Shown in pieces: positions 48,277-58,896 of a DNA stretch of 64,000 nt (position 1 is its first letter; each line of letters starts with the position of its first letter). This DNA is from Prevotellaceae bacterium KH2P17 (GTDB lineage Bacteria; Bacteroidota; Bacteroidia; Bacteroidales; Bacteroidaceae): NCBI GenBank assembly GCA_900199655.1, contig FZRE01000007.1, positions 101,371 to 165,370 of the forward strand, read 5' to 3'. Below the pieces are notes generated by a model. The model saw only the letters and a list, made by a program, of their open reading frames with translations. It searched no databases and was not told the DNA's origin. The position numbers and the translations under genes are program-made.

Positions 48277-50787
48277 TTAGCGCCTTGCCAGCTTGTGGGC
48301 AAGCACCTGCATCCAGTAGCCGCCGATAACGGAGCGGGCCTTGAAGCCCACCATCTCGGCCGTCTTGGTGTCGCTCCAGTCGCTGATGGGCACGCGCGAG
48401 GGCGTCTCGTTGATGTAGGTATATACGGGTTCCACGAAGCGGAGGAATGTCTTTTTGTCCTTACTCATGGCGGCCGTCCACATTATCCAGTCGGTCTTGG
48501 TGTAGTCGCGGCGGATGTCGAGGGGCAGACCGTACTTGTTCTGCTTCTTGAGGTAGTAGCTCACTTCGCGCCCGATGGCGTCGTTGGGGAAGATGTTCGT
48601 GCCCCAGAGCTTGTCCCAAACCATGTTGTACTTCTGGCTCCAGGTGTCGGCGCGGTCGAAGGCGAGGCGGTAGTGGTCGGCTTCACGTGCCTGGCGCTCC
48701 CACTCTTGGGCCATTTCGCGTGCCTTGTCCATGTACTTGGAGGCTGTTGCCTCGTCGCCCCGCATACGTGCCATCTCTGCATATCCGGCCACGCCCATGA
48801 TGGCCTTGGCCGATAGATTGCAGTTGTGAGCCCAGTGACCGGCAAAATCGTCGGTGCAGAGCTGGTTGGCAGGGTCCTGACCGTTGGCCACCAGATAATC
48901 TGTCCACAGCGTGAGCAAGTCCCAGTACTGGTCGGCGTATTGGGTGTTGCCGTCGAGTTTGGAGAGCATGGCAGTTAGTGTAACCATGTTTCCGGCCTCC
49001 TCTATCGGCATGTCGCCACCGTACACCTGTCCGTTTGCTATGGGGTAGGTTCCCAGGTCGTGGGCGGCAAAGGGCTTGGTCCAGCGCCCGGAGCGGCTGT
49101 ACTCAAAGATACTGGTCATCATGGCCTTCTCAAGCTGGGGGTTGTAGACCAGGTAGAGCGGTGCCGAGGGGTAGGTTAGGTCTACGGTGTTGACGCATCC
49201 GTTGGAGTTGTTCTCCTTGGAGAAGTAGAGCAGATGGCCCTCGTTGTCGGTGAAGAGCTTGTGGGCAGCCATCACCTGGCGGTAAGATGCGGAGAGTATC
49301 TCGGCATAGTGGGCGTTGCCCGAGGCCATTCCGTCGTCGTAGATACGGCGGTCGAGGGCGCGGCAACGCTGCATGACGGAGGCGTAAGAGGCGTTGAGCC
49401 GGGCAAAGGCGTCGAAGATGGAGACCTTGCCCTCGTGGGCCCAGTAGGCTTTATAGCGCCGGTACATGTACTCTATGTCCTGTATCTCGTCGTAGCCTAT
49501 GAGTGCATAGCTGGCTGCGAGGCCCTGCACGGCGCCAAAGTCGTGCACGTAGGCCAGCGTGGGCATCTCTCCGGCACGGCGGGCCACTACCCGCTGCTGC
49601 GTTGCGGGCAGCTTGCCGGAGGAGAGGAAGCTGCCTTTCACCTCGTTGTCGCCGCCCAGGCTCACGGTTCCATTGATGCCGGGCAGGTACAGGTAGCCCC
49701 AGTCAATGCAGATGCCGTCGCCCTTCTTGGCCAGTATAGGCTGGTCTACGGTGCCCGTCTTGAGGTAGCTCACGCCCTGGTGCTGCTCTACGGTGGAGAC
49801 GGTGGGCTGGTTGGCCTTGTCTGTTCCGATGAGGGGCGAGGCCGAGAGATAGAACTGCACGTCGTGGCTGCGCTTGTCGAGCGGGCGCACCTGGTAGCTG
49901 ATGTAGTTTACGGGGGTAGAGAGCAGGTCGAGATCGTCGATGAGCATGGGCGCCGTAAACACCACGCTGAGTTCCACGGGGCCGCAGTTGAAGGTGTAGT
50001 AGGTCGACGTGGCCAGTACGTTCACGCTCTGCTGTTCGGCCTTCAGGATGCCGGCATTGGTGGTGGAAACGTCGCGGAAGAGGCCGAAGTCGGCATAGGC
50101 GCCGCCGCGGTTGTTGTAAACATGGAAGGCCATCACGTTGCGTCCCGGGTGCAGGAGCCTCTTCAGTTCGCCCGTAAGGTGCACGCGCTCATCGTAAACG
50201 GCCGTCATGCGGCCCGTTGCCACCTTGGTGCCGTTGATGTAGAGCTCGCAGGCATCGTCGTGGGAGAAGATGGCATAGAGCTCGTTAGCCAAGTCCTGCT
50301 GCGACAGGTTCACCTCGCGGCGGATGTAGATGTCGCTCTGCTCGGCCTCCCAACGCGTGCGGATGCCGTCGCCGGAGGAACCGAAAGCGCCCTTGCCGTG
50401 CTGCCACGCCTTGTCGTCGAAGTCGGGTTGCTGCCATCCGTCGGCCTGTTTCTTGTTGGTGTAGGCGGCATCCCAGCCCGTGTCTGCAGCCATGGGAGCC
50501 ACGGCCTCGAGTATGGCACGACGCTCGTCGCCCATGAAGCGGTACACCTTACCGTCCACGCGGAGCAGTCCCTCCAGCGGTTTTTCGGCGTCGGTCCAGT
50601 GGCGTGTGGAGCCGTCGGTCAGCCTGTCATAGGGCGACCAGATAGAAAGATAGGGGTCGTTGACCACGAGCGGCACCGCCGGCAGCCGCAGCCGGGTGGC
50701 CTTGTAGGGCCTGAAGACTTCCGGGCTCTGTGCTCCGGCGGTCATGCAAGCCACGAGCAACAGTGCCAGCATCAATGTTTTTTTCAT
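48277..50787 (-). CDS. Secreted glutaminase-family protein (DUF4965/DUF5127-type)
   Basis: 836 residues, signal peptide about 1-20. The architecture matches the fungal glutaminase A-type family found in Bacteroidetes: an N-terminal beta-sandwich beginning LPAVPLVVNDPYLSIWSPYDRL, a galactose-binding-like insert (DIYIRREVNLSQQDL ... HDDACELYINGTKVATG) and a C-terminal alpha-helical barrel. The insertion of the carbohydrate-binding-like domain is notable. Family members are annotated as glutaminases, but the natural substrate in gut bacteria is uncertain, and a glycosidase role has also been suggested for related folds; I keep the name provisional. Confidence 0.82.
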   Translation of the reverse strand: MKKTLMLALLLVACMTAGAQSPEVFRPYKATRLRLPAVPLVVNDPYLSIWSPYDRLTDGSTRHWTDAEKPLEGLLRVDGKVYRFMGDERRAILEAVAPMAADTGWDAAYTNKKQADGWQQPDFDDKAWQHGKGAFGSSGDGIRTRWEAEQSDIYIRREVNLSQQDLANELYAIFSHDDACELYINGTKVATGRMTAVYDERVHLTGELKRLLHPGRNVMAFHVYNNRGGAYADFGLFRDVSTTNAGILKAEQQSVNVLATSTYYTFNCGPVELSVVFTAPMLIDDLDLLSTPVNYISYQVRPLDKRSHDVQFYLSASPLIGTDKANQPTVSTVEQHQGVSYLKTGTVDQPILAKKGDGICIDWGYLYLPGINGTVSLGGDNEVKGSFLSSGKLPATQQRVVARRAGEMPTLAYVHDFGAVQGLAASYALIGYDEIQDIEYMYRRYKAYWAHEGKVSIFDAFARLNASYASVMQRCRALDRRIYDDGMASGNAHYAEILSASYRQVMAAHKLFTDNEGHLLYFSKENNSNGCVNTVDLTYPSAPLYLVYNPQLEKAMMTSIFEYSRSGRWTKPFAAHDLGTYPIANGQVYGGDMPIEEAGNMVTLTAMLSKLDGNTQYADQYWDLLTLWTDYLVANGQDPANQLCTDDFAGHWAHNCNLSAKAIMGVAGYAEMARMRGDEATASKYMDKAREMAQEWERQAREADHYRLAFDRADTWSQKYNMVWDKLWGTNIFPNDAIGREVSYYLKKQNKYGLPLDIRRDYTKTDWIMWTAAMSKDKKTFLRFVEPVYTYINETPSRVPISDWSDTKTAEMVGFKARSVIGGYWMQVLAHKLARR

Positions 50788-51155
50788 TTCATTTATCGGT
50801 TTAGAGTTCACAAAATCGTATTGTCGGTTTGTCGTTCATGCTATCTGTTCATCTTGAAGAGCCCCGTCTGCCCTGCTGCACGTAGTTAATGTACGTTAAG
50901 CCGGCTCCCGGCACGGCGGTTATCGTTGTTTTTCATGCTTCGCATCAGCCGCCCTGCCCTATCAAAAACAGACTCTAAAGTTACGTTTTATCATCGTGCC
51001 GCGAATGTTTTTTAGCGTCTTTTAACCAAAGAAAAACAACCAGAAGCAAAACATGCACACTAACTTCAGGCCCTTGTTGGTACCAAGCAGGGGCACGCGC
51101 CGTAGCCTGTCGCCCCTCCGCCTGTCATGAAACGGGGTGCGGCGGACATGCGGCG

Positions 51156-51228
51156 GGAACTTTCGACAGGTGTCGCACGATTGTTCGACAAGTGTCACAT
51201 TATCGTGCGACACCTGTCGAAAGTTGCC
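51156..51228. repeat. Family A repeat, copy 5
   Basis: GGAACTTTCGACAGGTGTCG begins it and CGACACCTGTCGAAAGTT ends it; the middle dyad is CGACAAGTGTCA. Spacing is 22 bp. The region from 50788 to here has no gene. Confidence 0.9.
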
Positions 51229-51271
51229 GGACGGCATCTTTTGCTCCCTCGGGAGCGCGGCATGAAGACAA

Positions 51272-51324
51272 GAAAAAGGGCATGCCAAAAGGCGCCGGCA
51301 GTGCGGCAACCTTTCAGCATGCCC
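51272..51324 (-). terminator. Terminator of the mannan utilisation operon
   Basis: GGGCATGC (51278-51285) pairs with GCATGCCC (51317-51324), followed on the minus strand by TTTTTC, 11 bases past the stop of the DUF3823-like gene. Confidence 0.8.
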
Positions 51325-51334
51325 CCATGAGGTG

Positions 51335-52156
51335 CTACGGAATCATCACCTCCATAGGCTTGCTGTAGTTCCACCGGCGCGTTCCGCTGCCTGCCGGGGT
51401 ATCGTAGTTGATGCGTGCTGCTGCCCGTACCCATACGTGGCGGCCTGAAGGAATGGCTATGCCCTTGGCAGACCTGATGGTTACGGGAGTATCCAAGAGG
51501 CTGTCGAAGGAATCGCCGTCATACTCTATACTGCTTGACCAGCGCTCGTCGCGGGCGCGGTAGCCTACGGACGAGGAGTAGCTTACGAAGAGCTGCACGT
51601 CGGTTACGTTGGGATATTTCTCATCGTAGTTGCCCATGGGCTCAATGAGTTTGCGGAATTCGTCGCGCGAAACGCCACGCGTAACCTTTACCTTGGCCGC
51701 AATCTGGCCGTTGGAAACCGTGGGATAGCCCACGAACTCTACCCTGAGAAAGGGCATTACCCTGAAGATGACTTCCGTAGAACCGCTTACCTTTACGTCC
51801 TGGGTATTATCGGCCAGCGGTACTCCGGCCTCGTTCTCACGCACGATGGGGATGAAAGGGCCGTCGACCCGCACGTTGTACATGCCCTCAAACACCTTGG
51901 TGTTGCGGAAAGAGCCGTCGGGCATGCAATAGAAGTCGGGGTTATGGTCGGCATTGTCGCTGTAGTCGAGCTGCGTCATGCGCACTCTGATGCCCTCGCT
52001 GCCCTGGTCGGTCTGCAGCGAGTCGCCCGTGGCGGCATCTATCACGGCGCCGTGGATGGTTTCGCCGGGCTCCTCGTAGTTGTCGAGTTCAAAGACATCG
52101 CAGGACGTAAGGCCCAAAACAGACAGCAGCATGGCTGATATTGCTAATTTTTTCAT
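51335..52156 (-). CDS. DUF3823-like lipoprotein of the Sus-type locus
   Basis: 273 residues. Lipoprotein signal LGLTSC (Cys19). The start DVFELDNYEEPGETIHGAVIDA is typical for DUF3823 proteins, which sit behind SusD in many Bacteroidetes loci and have an N-terminal carboxypeptidase-regulatory-like fold and a C-terminal immunoglobulin-like domain. It probably helps glycan binding at the surface. It is the last gene of a five-gene operon, 20 bases after SusD. Confidence 0.85.
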   Translation of the reverse strand: MKKLAISAMLLSVLGLTSCDVFELDNYEEPGETIHGAVIDAATGDSLQTDQGSEGIRVRMTQLDYSDNADHNPDFYCMPDGSFRNTKVFEGMYNVRVDGPFIPIVRENEAGVPLADNTQDVKVSGSTEVIFRVMPFLRVEFVGYPTVSNGQIAAKVKVTRGVSRDEFRKLIEPMGNYDEKYPNVTDVQLFVSYSSSVGYRARDERWSSSIEYDGDSFDSLLDTPVTIRSAKGIAIPSGRHVWVRAAARINYDTPAGSGTRRWNYSKPMEVMIP

Positions 52157-52176
52157 ATTCGTTTTCTTTTAGGGTT

Positions 52177-54234
52177 TTATCGGTTAGGCTGCTGGTCGAT
52201 GACGGAGCTCTTGGTTACTTCACCGTCAGGAATGGCCCAATAATAATCAAGGATGGAGTAATCGAAAGTCTTGAGGCTTACGAACTGGAAGTGTTCGTCG
52301 AAGAACCACTTGCCGGCCTGGGTGGAATAGAACGGATACAGACCGCGGAACCGGTATTGGCTGTTGTTGCTGAAGGTGTTTTTGTCGCGTTCCTCACCCC
52401 AGAATCCGTCGCGTCCCTCGTAGTGCTGAACGCGCCAACGGCGCAGGTCCCACTTGGTTTTGGACTCGAAGGCCAGTTCCTTTCGGCGCTCTCGGCGCAC
52501 GATGTTGCGGCTGGCGTCGGTGTTGTTGAGCTTGGCTGTAAGCAGCGTAGCGCCCGCACGGGTGCGGATGGCGTTAACGGCATCGGTGGCATTCTGCAGC
52601 AAGTCGCTCCCGTCAGGGGCTGCCACTCCCGCTTCAGCCAGCTCTACGGCAGCCTCAGCCATATTGAGCAGTACTTCGGCATAGCGCATGAGGATGAAGT
52701 CCTGTCCGCATTTGCCCTCGCCGATGGTGGAAGATGGGTCGGGGTTGAGGTACTTACGGACGTAGAGTCCCGTGAGAGTGGCTTCGCCGTTGTTGTAGAA
52801 CGGGCCGTCGGTACCGGAGGCGTTCATCGTTGTTCCGTCGGCCAGAGGCACCTTCTCCTGACTGGCGCCGGAGTTGGGACTCAGGTACAGCGTCTTGGGT
52901 TTCTTGGTATAGGCATCGAGCTGCTGGTAGGTTTTCTCTGACGTAGCATAGGAGTAATCTTCAAACAACGGGCTGATGGGGGTGCTGCCCACATAGGTTC
53001 CCGTGCGTATCTCCTGCACGTCGCCGCGGTGGGTGTCGCCGGGATAGATAATCCAGGCACGCAGGCGGGGCTCTACATCCTTGAAGAAATCGAGCGGAGA
53101 GTCATAAAGCAGGTAATGGCCGTTGCCGCAGTTGCTGCCGTCGGTAACGCGAATGGAGCCGTCGGCATAGCGGCCGAAACCGTCGAAGAGCTGACAGAAG
53201 TCCAGCGTGGGGCACATTCCGCCCGAGAGCGGCATGTGGTAAATGAAGGGAGCGTTGTAGGCGTCGTAGCCATGAGCAACGGTTGGCAGGTCGTAGTCTT
53301 TTACGTCAATGTTCTCGGGGCTGTCGGCATCGAAGAACATGTTGACCATGTTCTGATACTGGGCTGTAGGATTACCAGCTTCCCAGTTCTTCATATACAG
53401 TGTATAACGACCGCTCTTGATGACTTCGATGGCTGCATTGTAGGCCTCGGTGAAATACTTCTTGGATGCTGCTTCCCAACGCTCGGGGGCAAAACCTATG
53501 ACGCGTACGCCTGTCTTCTTGCCAACGCCCGTCAAGTGGCCGCTCACCGTCTGGTTGTACTTTGCCACCGAACCGGCATAGAGCATGGCTTCGGACTTCC
53601 AGGCCAGCGCTTTATATTTGTTGCAATAGCCTGCCTTGGGGCTTGCAGGCTGCAACAGGCTGATAGCTTTGTCGTAATCGGCCAGCACCTGGTTCCAGGT
53701 GTCCTCCTCCGAGGAGCGCGGCACCTCAAGGCTGTCAGTATTGTTGGGATACTGGATAACCTTGGTAACCAACGGAACGCCACCAAAACGCCGGGCCATT
53801 GCGTAAAAGACGGTGGCGCGGATATAATAGGCCTCGCCCAGATAGTGATTATAGACTGTCTCGGGATAGCGGTCCTTGTATTTGGGGAGCGTTTCTATCA
53901 TGCTGTTGACATCGCGCAACTCGGTAAATGCCATTCCCCAGTACGGCGTGTCTTCGCCCGTAAAAGCCCGGCAGATGCCGTCTCGGTCGAGACATTCACC
54001 CGTTCCCTCAATGCCCAGGCTCACCAGCCAGCCATTGAACTGGAAGCCCCATTGGCCCTGGTATTTAAAGTCCTCGTAAGGCATATAACTGTAGAGGCGA
54101 GCCAGATAAATATCCATGCCCGACTCGTCGCCCAGCAGCTGGTCGGCAGTAACAACATTCTTGGGCGGAACATCCATGTCTACACAAGATGCCAACAAAC
54201 ATACCGCTGTCAATAGTATTATAATTCTTTTCAT
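52177..54234 (-). CDS. SusD/RagB-family surface glycan-binding lipoprotein
   Basis: 685 residues from the ATG at 54234. Lipoprotein signal CLLASC (Cys16). The alpha-helical SusD core carries four tetratricopeptide-like pairs, with family segments such as MNSMIETLPKYKDRY, YIRATVFYAMARRFGGVPLV and the C-terminal RRERRKELAFESKTKWDLRRW. With the SusC-like channel it forms the lid that captures oligosaccharides. It starts 20 bases behind SusC. Confidence 0.96.
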   Translation of the reverse strand: MKRIIILLTAVCLLASCVDMDVPPKNVVTADQLLGDESGMDIYLARLYSYMPYEDFKYQGQWGFQFNGWLVSLGIEGTGECLDRDGICRAFTGEDTPYWGMAFTELRDVNSMIETLPKYKDRYPETVYNHYLGEAYYIRATVFYAMARRFGGVPLVTKVIQYPNNTDSLEVPRSSEEDTWNQVLADYDKAISLLQPASPKAGYCNKYKALAWKSEAMLYAGSVAKYNQTVSGHLTGVGKKTGVRVIGFAPERWEAASKKYFTEAYNAAIEVIKSGRYTLYMKNWEAGNPTAQYQNMVNMFFDADSPENIDVKDYDLPTVAHGYDAYNAPFIYHMPLSGGMCPTLDFCQLFDGFGRYADGSIRVTDGSNCGNGHYLLYDSPLDFFKDVEPRLRAWIIYPGDTHRGDVQEIRTGTYVGSTPISPLFEDYSYATSEKTYQQLDAYTKKPKTLYLSPNSGASQEKVPLADGTTMNASGTDGPFYNNGEATLTGLYVRKYLNPDPSSTIGEGKCGQDFILMRYAEVLLNMAEAAVELAEAGVAAPDGSDLLQNATDAVNAIRTRAGATLLTAKLNNTDASRNIVRRERRKELAFESKTKWDLRRWRVQHYEGRDGFWGEERDKNTFSNNSQYRFRGLYPFYSTQAGKWFFDEHFQFVSLKTFDYSILDYYWAIPDGEVTKSSVIDQQPNR

Positions 54235-54254
54235 ACGTATCAAGTTTTTGAAAG

Positions 54255-57200
54255 TTAGAATGATAGCTGCAGGCCCAGCGTGAAGGTGCGGTTCAGCGGA
54301 TAGAGCCGCCCGAGCTCATCGCTCGGATGCTCAGGGTCTACAAACTTTACGCCTGTAATGGTGAACAAGTTATAAGCATTGGCATATACGCGAAGGTTTA
54401 ATGTAGGCATGACCGACAAACGCGGCAGGGTATATCCTATCTCTATTTGCTTCAGACGCAGGTAAGCGGTGCTCACACGGTTGAAGTCGGAATTGGCAAA
54501 AGGATAATGGCCGGTGAAGGCATAGTAGCCTCCAACCCATGTGGTTGCAGGGTCATAGGGGTCGGCAGTTGGGTCGGTAGGATGCCAACGATCCCAGAAT
54601 TGCTCCAAGGCGCCGCCACCGCTCTGGCTGGAACCCCAGATGGAGTACAGCGGCTCCTCGTACGACATGGAGCCTAAGGCCGAACCCTGCCAGAGCATAC
54701 TGAAGTCGAAGTTGCGCCAAGTGCAGTCAAAGTTCAGGCTGTAATTCATCCACGGCGTCTGGTCGAAGGCATACGGATGCTCGTCAAGGCTGTTAATCTC
54801 TCCGTCACCGTTCCAGTCCAGGTACTTGTAATCTCCGGGGAGCACATCGCGCTCGTGAAATACGGGGTCGTTCCAGATTTCGTCCCAGTTGTTGTACCGC
54901 CCATTACCCTCGTAGCCGAACTGAACTCCCTGATATCTGTTGTTCAGGTTGTCATGGCGCCATTGGTCGTAGGCATTGGCATAAGGACCGTTCTGGATAG
55001 CCGTTTCGTACTTCTGGCGCGTAACGGTAACAATGCCCTTTATGTTGTAGGCAAAGTCCTTTCCAATCTGGTAATGATGGCGCAACTCCAGTTCCAAGCC
55101 GAAGTTACGGCTGCTGTTAGCATTTTCACGCGGAGGATTGGCACCGATTACAGTGGGGAACTCAGAGACTCTGTACTCGTAGAGGCCTGTCATCTCACGG
55201 CTGAAATAATCGAGCGAGAAACCAAAAAGGCCGTTGCGCAAGTTGAAATCAATGCCTGCATCAAAGGTCTTGGCCTTATACCATGAGATAAGCTGGTTGG
55301 GAATGGCCATCGGAGTTGCGGCATAAACAAATTGATTGCCAAAGATATAGCCCGGAGTGTACTGGTTGTAGTATCCGTTTTCTGCATTCCCGCTCGTAGA
55401 CGGATAGGTGTAACCGGCCACCCAGTCGTAACCGGCGCCGGAATCGTCACCCATCTCTCCGTAACTTAGGCGAAGTTTCAGTTGGTCGATGTCCTTCAGC
55501 CATGAAACGGATTTGAACCAGGGCTCTTCTGAAACAACCCAACCGGCGCTGACCGAAGGGAAGAAGCCCCAGCGATGACCGTCGGCAAACTGCGAACTGC
55601 CGTCATAGCGGAACTGCCCTTCAAACAGATAACGATTGGCGAAACTGTAGTTAAGGCGTCCGATGAAGGCATTGTAGTTGGCTGCATAAATACTTCCGGG
55701 GTAGCTGTTGCCTATCTGGCCGTCGTCTACTCCGTTAAACAGATAGGGCGAACTGAATGCCAAATTGCGCATGGCATAGAAGTTGTCGCCGGTACGGCGC
55801 TGCGACTCGAAGCCTAATACACCGGAAATGCTATGGAGTCCGAAATCGCGATGATAGTTAACGGTTAGCTGGGTAAGGAACTGTTGGGTGTCGAAGTGTT
55901 CTCTTGTCAATCGACTGGGAGAACTCGTCGAATACAATTTCTGTGTGTAAGATTGTGTGGTTGGGTCGTAGGCGTACTGGTAATACTCTTTGCGGAATAT
56001 CGTGTTATTATTCAAGTGGTAATCGTAACTTATCATTGCCTTAGCCGAGAGTCCTTTCAATACATCGGTCAATGTGCCGAAATCGTAAGTCAAAGCCCCC
56101 GAAGTGAGTATCTGTGCACGCTTGTACTTGCGGTAACCCGAAATGTCTGATGTCATTTTGGCTACTGTATTCTCTTCAAGATCAAGCCCTTCATAATTCA
56201 GCATCGTTCCTGCTTCATCGGCATAAGCGGGAAACAGTACGCCTTGTCTCCAGTAATTGCGAATAATATCGACCGAACTGCTATAAGGATTATTCTGCTT
56301 GTCAACCATGGCATTGATGTTGAGTTCGGCTTTGAGTCCTTTGAATATCTCAGTCGTAATGTTTGAAGTAAGGTTGTATTTGCTGTAATTCAAATCGCCC
56401 GATTTAAAGAAACCTTCCTGGTACAAGTAGCCGAAGCTCATGAAATATTGACTGCGATCACTTCCTCCCGAAATGGTGACGTTGTGGTTAGTCTCAGGAG
56501 CAGACTTCGCAAAGATTAGGCTATTCCAGTCTGTTGTTCGTCGGGTGCCACTTCTGAAAGCCTCATAGTAATCATCCGTAAAGACTGGCGCACCTCCGTT
56601 TACATTGTTTCGAGCTCGCTCATTAAACAAATCCATCGTTTGATAGGGGTTCAGCAACTTAGGCATGCTCTTAGGAACTTGCACTGTGTAAGAGCCATTG
56701 TAGGAAACTTTCGTTTTGCCAGCTTGTCCTTTTTTGGTAGTTATAAGAACCACGCCGTTGGCAGACCGCAGTCCGTAAATAGAAGCAGAAGCATCCTTTA
56801 ATATGGAGATATCCTGAATGTCGTTGGCATTCATGCGCTGAAAGTCGCTCATGTCACGAGGAATTCCGTCGATGATAACCAGTGGCGAGCCCATACCACG
56901 TACATCGAAGTTGTTGTTGTACGAACCAGGTTCTGCACTCTTCTGCCAAACGCGTACGCCGGCTACACGACCGGTAAGCATGTTCTGCGGATTTTCGTTC
57001 TTGGTACGCACCATCTCGTCACCCTTTACTGCTGCAACAGAGCCTGTAACCGAGCCGCGCTTCTGGGTTCCATAGCCCACCACAACAATGTCTTCCAATA
57101 TATTGACATCATCCTGCAGCTTGACATCAATCTCATGCCGGCCCGCTATGTTAGTTGTAAAGGTCTTCATGCCGATGTAATTCACTACCAGCGTTCCGTT

Positions 57201-57404
57201 AGACGGCGCCTGCAGGGCATACTTACCATCAAGATCGGTGACCGTCATCGTCTTGGTTCCTTCTATGGATACCGTTGCTCCGATAACAGGTTCGCCATTC
57301 TGGTCGGTTACACTTCCCTTCAAGGCAATGTTCTGCGCATGTGTTCCCATGCTCATAGCAGTGAATACAAGCGTCAGAATACAGTTTATTACTTTTGATT
57401 TCAT
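54255..57404 (-). CDS. SusC/RagA-family TonB-linked outer-membrane transporter
   Basis: 1049 residues, signal peptide about 1-23. A carboxypeptidase-regulatory-like domain (GSVTDQNGEPVIGATVSIEG) comes first, then DIVVVGYGTQKRG, the plug domain with the IDGIPRD loop, and a 22-strand barrel ending in LGLQLSF with C-terminal Phe. Energy from TonB drives import of glycan fragments into the periplasm. Between GH76 and SusD in a five-gene operon, it most likely imports alpha-mannan oligosaccharides. Confidence 0.97.
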   Translation of the reverse strand: MKSKVINCILTLVFTAMSMGTHAQNIALKGSVTDQNGEPVIGATVSIEGTKTMTVTDLDGKYALQAPSNGTLVVNYIGMKTFTTNIAGRHEIDVKLQDDVNILEDIVVVGYGTQKRGSVTGSVAAVKGDEMVRTKNENPQNMLTGRVAGVRVWQKSAEPGSYNNNFDVRGMGSPLVIIDGIPRDMSDFQRMNANDIQDISILKDASASIYGLRSANGVVLITTKKGQAGKTKVSYNGSYTVQVPKSMPKLLNPYQTMDLFNERARNNVNGGAPVFTDDYYEAFRSGTRRTTDWNSLIFAKSAPETNHNVTISGGSDRSQYFMSFGYLYQEGFFKSGDLNYSKYNLTSNITTEIFKGLKAELNINAMVDKQNNPYSSSVDIIRNYWRQGVLFPAYADEAGTMLNYEGLDLEENTVAKMTSDISGYRKYKRAQILTSGALTYDFGTLTDVLKGLSAKAMISYDYHLNNNTIFRKEYYQYAYDPTTQSYTQKLYSTSSPSRLTREHFDTQQFLTQLTVNYHRDFGLHSISGVLGFESQRRTGDNFYAMRNLAFSSPYLFNGVDDGQIGNSYPGSIYAANYNAFIGRLNYSFANRYLFEGQFRYDGSSQFADGHRWGFFPSVSAGWVVSEEPWFKSVSWLKDIDQLKLRLSYGEMGDDSGAGYDWVAGYTYPSTSGNAENGYYNQYTPGYIFGNQFVYAATPMAIPNQLISWYKAKTFDAGIDFNLRNGLFGFSLDYFSREMTGLYEYRVSEFPTVIGANPPRENANSSRNFGLELELRHHYQIGKDFAYNIKGIVTVTRQKYETAIQNGPYANAYDQWRHDNLNNRYQGVQFGYEGNGRYNNWDEIWNDPVFHERDVLPGDYKYLDWNGDGEINSLDEHPYAFDQTPWMNYSLNFDCTWRNFDFSMLWQGSALGSMSYEEPLYSIWGSSQSGGGALEQFWDRWHPTDPTADPYDPATTWVGGYYAFTGHYPFANSDFNRVSTAYLRLKQIEIGYTLPRLSVMPTLNLRVYANAYNLFTITGVKFVDPEHPSDELGRLYPLNRTFTLGLQLSF

Positions 57405-57421
57405 GGTCTGTTCGTTTTAGT

Positions 57422-58885
57422 TTACTCCTCGTGTACCTGGCACTGATAGTTTGCCAGCATGGCATACTCTGACGCGAAGGCAAAAGCAAACATGCCTTCA
57501 ACCTGATTGTTTGCCAACGTCCGGCTCCAGCCAACAAGTAAATTGGTTGGCAAGAGGCCTCCGTGCAAATAGTTAGCCCAACCGTAATCCAGGTTATGCT
57601 GGAAACTGTCCAGGGCATCTCTGGCTGTTTGACTTTGTTTGCAGGCTGCTATATATCCACGCATGAGTACATCGTTGAACCAAGTACTGAAGCCTTCTAT
57701 CGGATAAGAGTAATATCCTGGCACAGCCGCATCCTTGTCGGCAAAGACAGAGAACGAAGCCTTTGCAAGGTTCTCCGTATCCGAGAGAAAAGTTCCCAGA
57801 CGAGTCACTCTGTACAGATCTGCGCATCCGGAGAGCATGGCTCCGCTGTTGTAAGTATAGGCAGTGCCGGAAGGAGTAGTAAGCGCGAGGCCCTTGCGAT
57901 AGGTATTTCCTTCCACCTGCTCATATTGCGGGCTATTGCCGTTGACACCTATCAGGTCAAAGTACACGCCGTTGTCCATCTGCAGGTATTTCTTCTGCCA
58001 CTCATAAATCTTCTTGGCATAATCCAGATAGTAGTCGCTCTTCTTTGCTGTTACCTCATAGCGATGCCCATTGAGGTCCACCTTGCGGTAGGTTATCATG
58101 TCCGCCTTGCCACGATAGATTTCGTATAGCCACACCAGCGGACTTACAAGCGGCCCGTTGCTGCACGAATGTTTGGTCACATATCCCGGTCCCCAGGTTA
58201 TACCGCCGTTCTCATCGCCGTTGGCATTGATAGTGCAGTCCCACCCGTCGAGCACGTAATCCGTGAGATATTCGGCCTTAGCCAGATACTCCCCTTTGCC
58301 GGTAATCAGGTAGGAGCGTACCATTTCGCGAACCAGCCATTCCTGGTCGTCGTACACATTATTTGTACCCCCGGCGTTTGCACCTCCGGGTACGTCGGCC
58401 CTGTCCACTGCATACACCGTCCACTTCTTGGTCTGAGTATAAGAAGTAATGGTCGTTGTGCCGGCATAAAACTCCAATCCGGCGTATAGTTTTGTCAGCA
58501 GTTCCCCGTAACGGGCATAGTTGTCGGCATACAGTTTGGGAGCCAGCTTCTGGTTGGCCTTCAGGGATTCCATGACAGAATTCACCGCCTCAATGGCAGA
58601 AGTGTACATCCACACGCTGCCGACCTCCGCAGAGGCCGACTTTGTATAAGGATTATAATAGCGCTGCATGGTCATGTTGGCTCCGGTAAAATAACGGTTC
58701 ACCGCCGTATCCGTCAGGGCGATGGCCTTTGACAAATCAAGAACGGCCAACTCTGCTCCTGCCTGCGACGGCAAGGGCTCGTGCGAGAGATTGTAAGGAA
58801 TGCTGTTCATCTGCTCTTTCTCGCAACTGGCAAATCCGGTCATGCACAGCAGGGCCATTACTGCAGTCAGTATTTTCTTCATCAC
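57422..58885 (-). CDS. GH76-family endo-alpha-1,6-mannanase, lipoprotein
   Basis: 487 residues. Lipoprotein signal TGFASC (Cys21). The (alpha/alpha)6 domain has the catalytic Asp-Asp pair in YDDQEW (Asp179, Asp180), and the ITWGPGYVTKHSCSNGPLV segment of the family. GH76 cuts the alpha-1,6-mannose backbone of yeast mannan; lipid anchoring suggests it works at the cell surface to supply fragments to SusC/D. The second gene in its operon, 17 bases before SusC. Confidence 0.94.
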   Translation of the reverse strand: MMKKILTAVMALLCMTGFASCEKEQMNSIPYNLSHEPLPSQAGAELAVLDLSKAIALTDTAVNRYFTGANMTMQRYYNPYTKSASAEVGSVWMYTSAIEAVNSVMESLKANQKLAPKLYADNYARYGELLTKLYAGLEFYAGTTTITSYTQTKKWTVYAVDRADVPGGANAGGTNNVYDDQEWLVREMVRSYLITGKGEYLAKAEYLTDYVLDGWDCTINANGDENGGITWGPGYVTKHSCSNGPLVSPLVWLYEIYRGKADMITYRKVDLNGHRYEVTAKKSDYYLDYAKKIYEWQKKYLQMDNGVYFDLIGVNGNSPQYEQVEGNTYRKGLALTTPSGTAYTYNSGAMLSGCADLYRVTRLGTFLSDTENLAKASFSVFADKDAAVPGYYSYPIEGFSTWFNDVLMRGYIAACKQSQTARDALDSFQHNLDYGWANYLHGGLLPTNLLVGWSRTLANNQVEGMFAFAFASEYAMLANYQCQVHEE

Positions 58886-58896
58886 TAATTGGTATT

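Noticed and set aside
49234..50889. 551-codon plus-strand frame
   Set aside because: Antisense to the glutaminase-family gene, valine/glycine-rich shadow translation without motifs.
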